64,000 bases of DNA from Clostridiales bacterium. GTDB taxonomy: Bacteria > Bacillota > Clostridia > Saccharofermentanales > Saccharofermentanaceae. The notes beneath the pieces are model-generated. The model searched no databases. It had not been told where the DNA came from and saw nothing but the letters and a program-made list of their open reading frames with translations. The translations under genes were made by a program, and so were the position numbers. The DNA lies in contig JAFZBN010000018.1 of assembly GCA_017561715.1 (NCBI GenBank), forward strand, positions 1 through 64,000. The letters are read 5' to 3'. Of the stretch, positions 52,726 to 61,449 are shown piece by piece (the stretch's first letter is position 1; the number at the start of each line of letters is the position of its first letter).

Positions 52726-55323
52726 TACCCAGCTGTCTTTATCAAAGATATCTCCGTTTACGACCTTGAACCAGAGGCCTTCCTCGTCGTAACTGAAAGT
52801 GTTGCCGTCATTATATTCCAGATTCCATCTCGCCTCTCCCAGTCCGTCATAGGCCGTCGAATAATCCACGTAGATGTCCCCTTCTTTCAGGTCGGAATTT
52901 ATGGGATTTCCCGTACCCGGATTGATCGGATCCTCAATGATCCCTTCCATGGCGATCGTCGGAACATCCGCATTGGTCATGAAGGTATGGTCGGTCGTAA
53001 ACCCGGTGGAGTTAAAATCCTTGACCATCAAAAGACAGTTGAATCGTTCCATGTCGTACCCGTCGAACTGGAGTTCGTCGAACAAACGCACTTGCGTGGC
53101 GTGATCGCTGACGATGATGATCCTGGTATTGTCATATACGCCGAGTTCTTTCAGATAGTCCATATAGTTTCCCAGTTCGCGGATCGCGGCCACGAGGCAT
53201 TCATAGGTTGCCGCCTGATATGCCTCCGTGATCTCTAATTCCTTCTCCCCGTTCGAAATGGTAAAGTTTTCCTCAAAATTGCCCAAAGTATAGGGGTTAT
53301 AGTCTTTCAGTACAGCGAGATCGTGCGCCGTCTCGTTGTTGAAAAGGAAAAGACCTCCGGGATACGAATTATCGATCGTGGTCATGTTATCCAGATTTTC
53401 CAGGACCTTATAGTTCTGAAGCACATTGTACTTATTGAAAGCATCTTTTCTGACCGAAAGATAATCCCCGCTATCGTAGATCAGATCCTGCAGAACAAGC
53501 GGAGAACACCTGAAAATGCCGTACATAAAGAGGTTTCGGTTTCTTCTGGTCTCCGTATTCTCGTGAGATTCCGTGTCGTCGTTATAGTAGTCCACAGGGT
53601 AGTAAGCATTGCAGTTTTCGATATCTTCGAAAGAAGAATAATCGCCCTGCCAGGTCCATCCCGCGAAAGGAAGCTCCATGAGACTGGTGACATATCCTTC
53701 ATTTGAGAAAAGAACAGGCATGACCCTTAAAGCCTCGTCGTGTTTTTCTGCCAAAGACTCATCCGCTCTCGCGTCCATTCTTTCAGGCGTATACTCATAC
53801 CCGCCGAAAAGCGCCGAGGTCGTCTGAAGCGTATAAGGGCCGAACGACATGGTATTCGGGTAATACGAAAAACCGTCATACTGCTCGTACAGTTCCGGGA
53901 ACTCGTGGAATATATACGGAATATAAGCGGAGACAGCCTTATCGAGCATGATGACCATTACGTTTTGTCCGTCCTGCGTCAAAGTGATCTTCGGAGAAGA
54001 GATCTCCTGGAATTCATCGAATCTGTTGGAAACATCTTTGTAGGACTTTTGCACGGTCCTCGCACTGAAGAAAGATACCGTAAGAAGTGTCATGATCCCG
54101 CCGAAGAATACGAAGCGGATCACCGTCTTAAACCGGTAAAGGAGAAAACATACAGCGACGATCGCCAATACTACAAGGACGTTTACGATCTTCTTCTGTA
54201 CCGAATGACTCGGCGTCACATCGAATACCAGCGAGGTATTGAGGCTTCCGGTATCCGAACCGAAAAACAGGTAATTGACCGTTGAGAACACGGACATGCA
54301 GAATAGCGCAAACGCGATAAACAGTTTGGGCTTTCTCGGGGCCAGATAGTAGAATACGCTCGGCCAGAATACGTAAAAGCCTACCGCCACGAAAAACGAG
54401 GAACACAGATAGTGAAGCGGATTTTGCGGATCAACGATATTGATAAACTCGGATGGCGATGCGCTTAAGTACGAAAGCGGGATCAGAAGGCCGGTAAGAA
54501 CGGCCATATAGACCGCGGCCAGGACAAAGACAGATGTGCTTGGCTTCCCCCGGAAGCGAGAGCCGGCTTTAAGAGACGATCCTTCCTGATTATCCAAAGA
54601 AGCCGAATCATCCGGATCCATTCCCTTCTTCTCCTTATTTTCCGCGTTTTTCATGATGATCGTCTTAAACAGCGAATAGAAGTTATTCATCGTCCAGTAG
54701 ACCAGAAGCGCGGACGGAGACTTATAAAGGAACACCAGGAAAAATATGGCCAGCAGATACGAGCGAAGTGCCGTTTTAAAAGGATACCCTTTTGTATATA
54801 TGTAGCAGGCGAGAATGTTGACCAGTGTCATGAGGATCGGCAACGCGTTGATCGTAATACCTGCAAAAGACAATAACCCGTCGGGCGCGCCAAGGTCAAA
54901 ACCAAATAGTCCTCCTCCCGTTCCGGCAAACCTCTCCGCCGCGCGCACTCCCAAAAGATCGTACGCGGCCAAAAAGAACGGGATCTGCAAAAGCAAAGAG
55001 ATCGAGCTCTTTAACTGGGATAACGGGCTGTAGTGATTCTCCCGGTAATACGCGGAAAGCACCATGTACTTCTCGTCACCGTGAAAATGCTTTTTGATAT
55101 GCTCCACCCAATGGGACAGTTCTTTTTCTTTCTCCCGCTGTTCCGACTCAAGCTTTTCAGCTCGTTTATATAGCGGAAGCACCAGTGTGCTGACCACAAG
55201 GCTCAGAAGTATGATCGACCAGCCTTCGCTTCTTGTGATATAGAAGGATATCTGGAAGATCGCCTCAAAGACCAGTTCAAGAGGCGCCAAAAAGATATTT
55301 TTCAGAACTTGAATAATGATCAT
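52705..55323 (-). CDS. Fusion of a YidC/Oxa1-like domain with a sulfatase-like (alkaline phosphatase superfamily) domain
   Basis: An 872-residue membrane protein. Residues 1-225 are YidC/Oxa1-like: helix 2 (SIILLSLVVSTLVLPLY), a charged hairpin (KLESEQREKEKELSHW), a helix with LLLQIPFFLAAYDLL, and two late helices ending in LLVYWTMNNFYSLFK. Five more helices span about 268-435. Residues 455-840 resemble LtaS/phosphoglycerol transferases: NVMVIMLDKAVSAYIP, YYPNTMSFGPYTLQTTSALFGGY (probable Thr nucleophile) and RIIIVSDHATQVRL (metal-binding Asp-His). The ATGA overlap with the CDP-glycerol transferase gene shows coupling. Probable role: building or exporting a polyol-phosphate surface polymer. 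Confidence 0.85.
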   Translation of the reverse strand: MIIIQVLKNIFLAPLELVFEAIFQISFYITRSEGWSIILLSLVVSTLVLPLYKRAEKLESEQREKEKELSHWVEHIKKHFHGDEKYMVLSAYYRENHYSPLSQLKSSISLLLQIPFFLAAYDLLGVRAAERFAGTGGGLFGFDLGAPDGLLSFAGITINALPILMTLVNILACYIYTKGYPFKTALRSYLLAIFFLVFLYKSPSALLVYWTMNNFYSLFKTIIMKNAENKEKKGMDPDDSASLDNQEGSSLKAGSRFRGKPSTSVFVLAAVYMAVLTGLLIPLSYLSASPSEFINIVDPQNPLHYLCSSFFVAVGFYVFWPSVFYYLAPRKPKLFIAFALFCMSVFSTVNYLFFGSDTGSLNTSLVFDVTPSHSVQKKIVNVLVVLAIVAVCFLLYRFKTVIRFVFFGGIMTLLTVSFFSARTVQKSYKDVSNRFDEFQEISSPKITLTQDGQNVMVIMLDKAVSAYIPYIFHEFPELYEQYDGFSYYPNTMSFGPYTLQTTSALFGGYEYTPERMDARADESLAEKHDEALRVMPVLFSNEGYVTSLMELPFAGWTWQGDYSSFEDIENCNAYYPVDYYNDDTESHENTETRRNRNLFMYGIFRCSPLVLQDLIYDSGDYLSVRKDAFNKYNVLQNYKVLENLDNMTTIDNSYPGGLFLFNNETAHDLAVLKDYNPYTLGNFEENFTISNGEKELEITEAYQAATYECLVAAIRELGNYMDYLKELGVYDNTRIIIVSDHATQVRLFDELQFDGYDMERFNCLLMVKDFNSTGFTTDHTFMTNADVPTIAMEGIIEDPINPGTGNPINSDLKEGDIYVDYSTAYDGLGEARWNLEYNDGNTFSYDEEGLWFKVVNGDIFDKDSWVLVDRPE

Positions 55324-56585
55324 TTCTCCACCTTACTCTCGTCGTTGATCTTCAGCTGCAGATCCGTAAGATAGTCTACGATCGCTTCCGCTGAATGTCC
55401 CTGATTATGCCATGCATATTCACGAGCCTCTCTTATTCCCTGCGCGTATTTGTCACTTGAGATCGTTTCATCGATCCGATCCTTTAGTTCGTCTAGATTC
55501 TCCGCCGAAACTTCACATCCGATCGTCGGCAGGACCTTAAACTTCCAAAGTTCCTCTTTTACCCAGGCGCTGTCATATACGCTGTCGTCAAAATCCGAGA
55601 CGGAGGTATACATAACAGGTTTTCCGAAGATGATGGCAAAGTCAAATACGACTCCGGAAAAGTCGCTTATGAGCAGATCTGCCTTATTCAAGATGTCAAA
55701 GTTATCCGTATCGGTATTCCACGAGAAATTCGGACGATCCGCATATTTCTTCTTGATCTTCTGAAGGATCTCCTTGTCGGCGGTAAAAGACTGCGGGTGC
55801 GGACGAAGAACGATCTCATACCCGGTATCGACCAGCGCGTCAATCAATCTCTCACCTAGTTTATAAAGAAGGCACGTCTCTCCCCAGGAAGGCGCAAGAA
55901 GAATGACCTTGTTTGCGTTTTCCGGCTTTTCCGCGTTTTTATGTTTTTCTTCCAGAACATCGAAATACGGCAGCCCGACCACCTTCATCTCCTTAGGCGG
56001 CAGATTACGAAGTTTCTCAAGCTCTCTTATCTCATCGATCTGAAAGTCAGATACCGCCAGAATGCTATCGAAAAAGTCGATCTGAAACATCCTGTAGACC
56101 AGTGCCGTACTGCATTCGTGGAAAAAATGAATATACTTCTTGACCCCTTTGGATCGTTTCCACTGTAAAACATCCAGTCCGGGAGTCGTAGACAGCAATA
56201 TATCGGCATTTGCCGCGTTGAGCTTCATGAAGGCTTTATTTCCGGCACCGATATACTCAGGATGAACATATTCATACTTTTCGGAAAACACAGGATCATC
56301 TTCAGACGATGTCCAGAAAGCCACATCGACCTTTCTTTTTTCAAACTCATCCAGGATCGGGAAGAAATTGTTCCAGTATCTCTTGTCGTCCGAGTATATC
56401 AAGAAGCGATTGTACCCTTCGGTTGTAGATGAACCGGATTTACCTGTAATAAAGGTCTTCAGCTTGATCAGCAGTGTACGGAAAAAGAATCCTACCGTTA
56501 TAAAAACTCCCAGCAACACTGAAAAAAGCATACTTCCGGTTGCCGGGTCAATATACAGCCTAACAAAATCAATGCCGCTATGCAT
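55320..56585 (-). CDS. CDP-glycerol:poly(glycerophosphate)-type transferase (TagB/TagF-like)
   Basis: A 421-residue transferase with an N-terminal transmembrane segment (MLFSVLLGVFITVGFFF) and a GT-B-like Glyphos_transf domain: NAANADILLSTTPGLDVLQWKRS, HFFHECSTALVYRM, ILLAPSWGETCLLYKLG, VLRPHPQSF and LLISDFSGVVFDFAIIFGKPVMY. The RPHP and SDFSGV motifs are diagnostic of teichoic acid-type polymerases using CDP-glycerol or CDP-ribitol. The start at 56585 has GGAG upstream. It is first of a two-gene unit; no tagD-like gene is visible here. Confidence 0.92.
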   Translation of the reverse strand: MHSGIDFVRLYIDPATGSMLFSVLLGVFITVGFFFRTLLIKLKTFITGKSGSSTTEGYNRFLIYSDDKRYWNNFFPILDEFEKRKVDVAFWTSSEDDPVFSEKYEYVHPEYIGAGNKAFMKLNAANADILLSTTPGLDVLQWKRSKGVKKYIHFFHECSTALVYRMFQIDFFDSILAVSDFQIDEIRELEKLRNLPPKEMKVVGLPYFDVLEEKHKNAEKPENANKVILLAPSWGETCLLYKLGERLIDALVDTGYEIVLRPHPQSFTADKEILQKIKKKYADRPNFSWNTDTDNFDILNKADLLISDFSGVVFDFAIIFGKPVMYTSVSDFDDSVYDSAWVKEELWKFKVLPTIGCEVSAENLDELKDRIDETISSDKYAQGIREAREYAWHNQGHSAEAIVDYLTDLQLKINDESKVEK

Positions 56586-56656
56586 TATCGTCTCCACATA
56601 AAAGAATCAGGGAAAGCCCACTCGAATCTCAAACGCGCCCCTCACCTGTTAGACGT

Positions 56657-56685
56657 AGTGTAACAGTTATAAAATTCTTTTGCAA
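56657..56685 (-). promoter_or_regulatory. Promoter of the CDP-glycerol transferase operon
   Basis: TTGCAA (56680-56685) and TACACT (56657-56662) on the minus strand with a 17-bp spacer, about 70 bp before the start. Nothing else is evident in the 267-bp gap other than the facing promoter at 56794. Confidence 0.55.
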
Positions 56686-56793
56686 TTCGAGCTTCGCCAC
56701 GAATTCAAGGTGAAGTTTTGGGAAGAGTTACATCACATTTCAGAGAATGCTTGATACGCACGTCATATTACCGCGTCACATCTTTATCTGTGC

Positions 56794-56822
56794 TTGACAC
56801 ACGCAAAAAAAGATGATAATGT
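56794..56822 (+). promoter_or_regulatory. Promoter of the small helix-turn-helix gene
   Basis: Consensus TTGACA (56794-56799) and TAATGT (56817-56822) with 17 bp between, 30 bp before the ATG at 56853. Confidence 0.65.
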
Positions 56823-56852
56823 ATGTACAAACAGTTAGAAAGGGGGGCAATC

Positions 56853-56996
56853 ATGAAAGAAGAGCGAATCGTTGCTTTATACGCTTCTAGAAGGTATAGC
56901 ATTCGGGAATTAGCAAAACTGAGTGGTCTCAGTTACTCAAAAGTTCGTACTATTCTACACAGTGCTGGTTATTCGCATGGTTTAATGAAAGGGTAA
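56853..56996 (+). CDS. Small helix-turn-helix protein (47 residues)
   Basis: A 47-codon gene with a strong AAAGGGGGG ribosome site and a good promoter. The product begins MKEERIVALYASRRYSIRE, then has a helix-turn-helix pattern LAKLSGLSYSKVRTIL and ends HSAGYSHGLMKG. This is a stand-alone resolvase/helix-turn-helix-38-like fold; such peptides act as regulators or are remnants of larger ones. It ends 9 bp before the next gene, with which it forms a bicistron. Confidence 0.75.
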   Translation: MKEERIVALYASRRYSIRELAKLSGLSYSKVRTILHSAGYSHGLMKG

Positions 56997-57005
56997 GAGA
57001 TTATT

Positions 57006-57479
57006 ATGCACAAGTATATCAAAATTGAATTCGCCAACAAAGACATTTCCGCTGTCGATCGTTACGAAGATATCTATAATGCCGTAAAAAGTATCGAACT
57101 TGTAGTTTTTTCTAGACATGACATCCGATTACAACGGCCAAGTATTCATGGCAATTATGTTGTTATGGAAGCAACGATGCCAGACACTGAATACTTGCCA
57201 ATCGGTAAATACTTGCGAGGGGTAGCTGATTATTTACTTAAGAATAATCGATCGTTCTACGAAAAGTACATTACAAGAAAAAGATTGCTTGTATATACTG
57301 AAATACCATGTCTGAGCACAACAATCAGTCACGATACCAAGTCTTCCAGTGAAGATTACGACTACGAATTTAAGTACCGCATCATTTACGAGATTATGAA
57401 TCTTCTCGAATGCAAGGATGATATATCAAAAAAGAAACTGGCCAGCATCACAAGAATAATAGAGCAAAGACAAGAATGA
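57006..57479 (+). CDS. Hypothetical protein paired with the small helix-turn-helix gene
   Basis: A 157-residue protein I do not recognise. It starts MHKYIKIEFANKDISAVDRYEDIYNAVKSIELVVFSRHDIRL, has a likely beta-alpha-beta core with IHGNYVVMEATMPDTEYLPIGKYLRGVADYLLKN, and a charged helical end (KKKLASITRIIEQRQE). There is no signal peptide or membrane segment. It follows the small helix-turn-helix gene by 9 bp and is AT-rich. The pair could be a regulator with its ligand-binding or target partner; a toxin-antitoxin role is possible but unsupported. Confidence 0.75.
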   Translation: MHKYIKIEFANKDISAVDRYEDIYNAVKSIELVVFSRHDIRLQRPSIHGNYVVMEATMPDTEYLPIGKYLRGVADYLLKNNRSFYEKYITRKRLLVYTEIPCLSTTISHDTKSSSEDYDYEFKYRIIYEIMNLLECKDDISKKKLASITRIIEQRQE

Positions 57480-57509
57480 CTGCTTCAAAAGGGAAAAACA
57501 AAAACTTGA

Positions 57510-57545
57510 GGAGTGAACCGATGATCGGTTCACTCCTTTCATGCA
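57510..57545. terminator. Terminator between convergent genes
   Basis: A 13-bp stem (57510-57522 with 57524-57536, built on GGAGTGAACCGAT) followed by TTTC on the plus strand; on the minus strand a TTTTT run comes 5 bases later. It separates the hypothetical gene from the ABC operon. Confidence 0.75.
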
Positions 57546-57580
57546 TAATACAAACGAGAATTCACATCCAAAAGGAGATA

Positions 57581-58342
57581 TTATTCAGAATAGTAACCCT
57601 TTTCATCCGGTTCTCCGAAACAAGCATGGCAAACAACACCTGATTTACTAACTTCGATTTTTCCATTAGCTATTGTCGCCGTTGTATTTACAAACGGAAA
57701 AATCTTGCAGTGGGAAATAATAATCATGAGAGTATCTGGTTTTTCGATATGAATCCTGTTAAGAATATTGCTGATTGTTACTATAGCCTTGATATCCAGA
57801 TTATTAAGAGGCTCATCCACCAGAAATATTCCGGCATCTTTTCTAAGGCACAAAGATCCGAGAATGGACACTATACGTTGTTGTCCTCCGCTAAGTTTTC
57901 TGATCTTGGATTTTAGGCTAATCCCAGAGTTTTTCGGAAGATAAGTAGTAAATGCTTCTTCTATGAATTGTTTATCCGCGGTAGACAACTTACCTTTATG
58001 TGCCTCCAGAGAATCTTCGAGAACCTCTCTTACTGTAATGCCGTAATAGCTTTCATATTCATCTTTCTGTCCAAGATAAGCAACATTAGAACGCAGATTC
58101 AAAAGCTCTTTTTCCTGCATGTTTACCACGTTATCAAATTCGCCAACTTTGATATCACCTTGAACACTTACTTCGTGATCATTCAAACCTATCATGGCCT
58201 TAAGCAGAGTAGTTTTACCGATTCCATTGTTGCCTTCCAAGAGTACAATGTCCCCTTCTGCAAAGGAAAAAGAACACTTCGCTAACAGACTTCGTCCGTT
58301 TATTTCGATAGAGACATTTTGTGCCACTATTTCATTTCTCAT
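57581..58342 (-). CDS. ABC transporter ATP-binding protein
   Basis: A 253-residue ATPase: LLEGNNGIGKTTLLKAMIG (Walker A), AYLGQKDEYESYYG (Q loop), KIRKLSGGQQRIVSILGSL (signature), GIFLVDEPLNNLD (Walker B) and the switch His in IIISHCKIF. The C-terminal 30 residues hold CHACFG. It is the last gene of the six-gene AT-rich operon and overlaps the permease upstream by 4 bp. It should energise the two FtsX-like permeases. Confidence 0.93.
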   Translation of the reverse strand: MRNEIVAQNVSIEINGRSLLAKCSFSFAEGDIVLLEGNNGIGKTTLLKAMIGLNDHEVSVQGDIKVGEFDNVVNMQEKELLNLRSNVAYLGQKDEYESYYGITVREVLEDSLEAHKGKLSTADKQFIEEAFTTYLPKNSGISLKSKIRKLSGGQQRIVSILGSLCLRKDAGIFLVDEPLNNLDIKAIVTISNILNRIHIEKPDTLMIIISHCKIFPFVNTTATIANGKIEVSKSGVVCHACFGEPDEKGYYSE

Positions 58343-59289
58343 CTTCTTTTCCTCCTAACCAGACCAAGGTATGTCAACGAAAGAACACCCGTACTTGCTA
58401 TACAACACAATAAAGGCAGCGCACATAATAATCCGAAACAATTCATCAAAGCGGCATAAGAAGCATATCCAACAGTTGCCAACATACCCGGAACAATGGC
58501 CATTAATGTGTAATTCTGCAATACATATCCGTACTGTTGCTGCAAATTGCTTCCAAACACAACTCTCGACTGCAATCTTGAACTACCGAAAATGAAACAC
58601 AAAGCAAAAGAGAAAATGCTGATTACTACTGTTGCCATACAGAGTTTGATAACCGCGCCGATTATCTCTCCATCACAATATGCGATTTGATCATCTCTTC
58701 TGACCAAATCTTTTATTTCGAGATGGTTTTCACTAGCCGAAAAGTCATCATCTCCAAACACAACCGAAGATACAGAATTATTTATGATCAGATCTCTATC
58801 ATAACCAACAATAACGATTCCATACCTCGTATCGAAATCTTCAGATAATATGCCGTAAACAACTGGCAATAGTCCTACGACCTCATACTCTTTATCCTGA
58901 TCGGTTAATGCGCTATGAAGCTTTAACACCTCTCCTACATCAGAATTGCATTTACTTGCCAAATTCTTCGAAACAATGACTTGAGATGAAGAAAGATGAT
59001 TCATGTCCAAAGAAAATGCAGGTGATGCCGCTGAATACTCCACATTCTTCTCCATCAAAACGTCTGCTTTGATCGTTTTTTCCGAAGGCATCAAGAGGGT
59101 CCCAACTTTGTAAAAGCTGTCTGAAATATCCTCTTCATTTGAATATGCGATTATATTCTTATATTCTTTTTCGGATAAAAAGCGTTTTTGCATCATATAT
59201 GGTCGAACACGGATGAAAAGCAACACAATAACGATGCCATAAAGCATCGAAGAAAAAAGTATAATAAGCCCTTTCATCCATCTAGACAT
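58339..59289 (-). CDS. FtsX-like permease, half-size
   Basis: A 316-residue membrane protein: one N-terminal helix (LIILFSSMLYGIVIVLLFI), an extracytoplasmic domain of about 170 residues with FSLDMNHLSSSQVIVSKNLASKCNSDVGEVLKLH, then three C-terminal helices. This is the single-unit MacB/FtsX plan. It differs from the next gene in sequence but not in plan, so the two probably form a heterodimer. No conserved FtsX coupling helix stands out. Confidence 0.8.
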   Translation of the reverse strand: MSRWMKGLIILFSSMLYGIVIVLLFIRVRPYMMQKRFLSEKEYKNIIAYSNEEDISDSFYKVGTLLMPSEKTIKADVLMEKNVEYSAASPAFSLDMNHLSSSQVIVSKNLASKCNSDVGEVLKLHSALTDQDKEYEVVGLLPVVYGILSEDFDTRYGIVIVGYDRDLIINNSVSSVVFGDDDFSASENHLEIKDLVRRDDQIAYCDGEIIGAVIKLCMATVVISIFSFALCFIFGSSRLQSRVVFGSNLQQQYGYVLQNYTLMAIVPGMLATVGYASYAALMNCFGLLCALPLLCCIASTGVLSLTYLGLVRRKRR

Positions 59290-59297
59290 ATGAAACG

Positions 59298-60398
59298 TTA
59301 CTCAATGAAAACCTTCTTTAAAATCGAGTTCAAAACAAAGTCAATGAGTCCAACACCTATAACGACGAGGAGTAACAACATTTCGGTATTTCGGAATAGT
59401 GTATCTGCTACATAGTTCGAGCAGTTATCTCTCAAGACAAGCCCGCAAAAAACAAAGATCATTCCCGGAACGATAATCTCGATCAGCATAGTAGCAAAAT
59501 AGTAGCCTGCAATTCCTCTCTTGGATTTCTTCTGTTTGAAATACACTCGTTCAGTCTTTCGAATAAACAGAACAACGGTCATCGCAATCATTGCAACAGA
59601 ATATACCACTATTCCCATAAACAGCTGGTTTGTATCTGAGAGACGAATGTCGGTTAGTTTCCCTTCAAACGAAGTAATCTCGTTACTATAATCAGCTTCA
59701 CTCCATGCATCATAATGGATCTTGTATTGTTCTTCTGTACCGAAACTCTTCTCATCTCGGAGCCTGCCAAGTGGCTTATATGTGCGCAAAAACTGTTCAG
59801 CTTTAGTCTTGTCATTAACCGATAATAAAGCTCCAGAATAACTATTTGCACGATCCTTTATGTACTCACAAAAGTCGGTATCCTTACCCAAAAGAACGAG
59901 TTGAACGTCTTTATATGCATCGGGCTCGACAATGGCAGCAACTTTTATATCAAAGGATCCATACGTAACCTTATCTCCAAGCGAAAGACCATATTCTTTA
60001 GCAAATTCAGAATCAACAAAGATTATCGGATAGTCTTCAATATCAAGAGATTCAATCTGTCTATTAGAAGGACACAAAGATGCCTGTACATTCGACATAT
60101 CAGAGAGCATGAGTTTCGTTTTAACACTTCCGGATTCACAATTCAACGTTCCTTCAGTAATGAAATATCCAAACACATCGTCTACAAAAGCCATTTCTTT
60201 GATTTCGCGCAATTGATCTTCTGTAGGAGATGGAATGTCATAATCAACACTCGTATCCTCATAGACGCCTACTTTAAAGTGGTTTTTTGCACTATTAACC
60301 AGATAAGGCCTGAAGAAAAAGAATCCGCAAACGATGCTTACCGTAAAAACGATAACCAACGAAATCCAAAAACGTTTTTTTATCCAGTACTTGGCCAT
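59298..60398 (-). CDS. FtsX/MacB-like permease
   Basis: A 366-residue permease: basic start, helix FWISLVIVFTVSIVCGFFFF, an extracytoplasmic MacB-type domain of about 225 residues (IIFVDSEFAKEYGLSLGDKVTYGSFDIKVAAIV is the typical small-barrel block), and three C-terminal helices with RKTERVYFKQKKSKRGIAGYYFATMLIEIIV. It lies 8 bp before the second permease and 17 bp after the acidic-tailed lipoprotein. Confidence 0.87.
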   Translation of the reverse strand: MAKYWIKKRFWISLVIVFTVSIVCGFFFFRPYLVNSAKNHFKVGVYEDTSVDYDIPSPTEDQLREIKEMAFVDDVFGYFITEGTLNCESGSVKTKLMLSDMSNVQASLCPSNRQIESLDIEDYPIIFVDSEFAKEYGLSLGDKVTYGSFDIKVAAIVEPDAYKDVQLVLLGKDTDFCEYIKDRANSYSGALLSVNDKTKAEQFLRTYKPLGRLRDEKSFGTEEQYKIHYDAWSEADYSNEITSFEGKLTDIRLSDTNQLFMGIVVYSVAMIAMTVVLFIRKTERVYFKQKKSKRGIAGYYFATMLIEIIVPGMIFVFCGLVLRDNCSNYVADTLFRNTEMLLLLVVIGVGLIDFVLNSILKKVFIE

Positions 60399-60415
60399 TC
60401 GATCTCACCTAAAGA

Positions 60416-61045
60416 TTAATCATCATCTTCGTCTTTGTTCTTCTTTTTCTTGCTTTTTTTCTTTGTCTCTTCTACTTCCTCTTCATCTTCGTCTTCATCC
60501 TCGTCATCATCTTCGTCTTCATCCTCGTCATCATCTTCATCATCAACTTCTTCGACGATTTTAATCGTATTCGTCATATCATATTTCTCGTCAATAGAGT
60601 CATCAAAGGAAAGATCCATTGTCAGTTTACCGACTTCATTCGGAACAAATTCGAAAAGGAATACCCACTCCTCATCCGTTGTTATTTCGAATGGATATGT
60701 TGTTAATTCATTAATGTCATCGACTTCCGGAGTTATCTTCTGGCCTTTGAGATAGTAAGAATCCACTGCCTCAATATTCGGAATAGACAGCTGACCCTCA
60801 ACGTCATGTCCGTCTCCGTCTTTCGATTCTATATAAACTACAACCTTCATATATACAGAATCTCCTACAGGAAACTCTACGCGTCCGTTTCCATAATGCT
60901 TTCCGTTATCTGTGCTAAAGAAAAACTCTTCAGAACGCACCTTATAATCCTTCGAACTTTTCTTCTTTTTTCCGCATCCAGAAAAGCCAGAAGCAGTTGA
61001 AAACACCAATACAGATGTCACCAATAATGATACTTTTTTCTTCAT
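60416..61045 (-). CDS. Lipoprotein with Asp/Glu/Lys low-complexity tail
   Basis: A 209-residue lipoprotein: signal peptide ending in lipobox FSGC, a Lys-rich start, a beta-sandwich-like domain (25-160) with VEFPVGDSVYMKVVVYIESKDG and FEFVPNEVGKLTMDLSF, and a 45-residue tail of Asp and Glu with a final Lys/Asp block. It is in the operon between the immunity-like gene and the permeases. It may be an accessory of the transporter; a Ca-binding role for the acidic tail is only a guess. Confidence 0.85.
   Translation of the reverse strand: MKKKVSLLVTSVLVFSTASGFSGCGKKKKSSKDYKVRSEEFFFSTDNGKHYGNGRVEFPVGDSVYMKVVVYIESKDGDGHDVEGQLSIPNIEAVDSYYLKGQKITPEVDDINELTTYPFEITTDEEWVFLFEFVPNEVGKLTMDLSFDDSIDEKYDMTNTIKIVEEVDDEDDDEDEDEDDDEDEDEDEEEVEETKKKSKKKKNKDEDDD
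60487..60534. repeat. Two perfect 24-bp tandem repeats
   Basis: Positions 60487-60510 and 60511-60534 are identical; they encode the alternating Asp/Glu tail of the lipoprotein. Such repeats change length by slippage, so the tail is likely variable among strains. Confidence 0.9.
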
Positions 61046-61068
61046 TTAAATGCCCTCTCTCTCTGTAC

Positions 61069-61449
61069 TTATAAGATTATGTCTTGACTACCAATGGAGA
61101 TTTCTCCATTCATCGTGAATACTACCGCTAACCCATGTTCTGGATCATACCGATATTTTAACATAAGCGCAACTCTTGGCTCTTTTCTGGATCTTTTTAC
61201 AAAGATGCAATCCGGTTTGAGATAACTAAAAACATTATCCTTTTTGTCATTCTCGTCATCACTGAGAACATCTTCTCGACAATAATCTTCCACCTGAAAT
61301 TTGGAATCATCGATCCAGTCTAAATGGTGAGCAAAAACATTCATCATATCCATTTGTGTTTGAGTTACTTTCTCACCAGCGTAACAATCATATACTACAG
61401 GAAGAATAAAGCTACGCCCCCAAATTTCAGTCTCTATTGTTTCAATCAT
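61069..61449 (-). CDS. Probable immunity protein for the upstream nuclease lipoprotein
   Basis: A 126-residue soluble protein with no signal peptide: MIETIETEIWGRSFILPVVYDCYAGE, an acidic centre (LSDDENDKKDN) and C-terminal KYRYDPEHGLAVVFTMNGEISIGSQDIIL. The last block resembles DUF6985-type proteins that sit next to polymorphic toxins. The start at 61449 has GGGAGAGG upstream and overlaps the toxin stop by 8 bp (ATGATTGA), the coupling seen in toxin-immunity pairs. A cytoplasmic acidic protein fits neutralisation of a basic nuclease domain. The assignment rests mainly on context. Confidence 0.72.
   Translation of the reverse strand: MIETIETEIWGRSFILPVVYDCYAGEKVTQTQMDMMNVFAHHLDWIDDSKFQVEDYCREDVLSDDENDKKDNVFSYLKPDCIFVKRSRKEPRVALMLKYRYDPEHGLAVVFTMNGEISIGSQDIIL

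Noticed and set aside
56853..57479. Toxin-antitoxin pair
   Set aside because: The order and sizes are suggestive, but neither protein matches a toxin or antitoxin family I know, so it is left as hypothetical.
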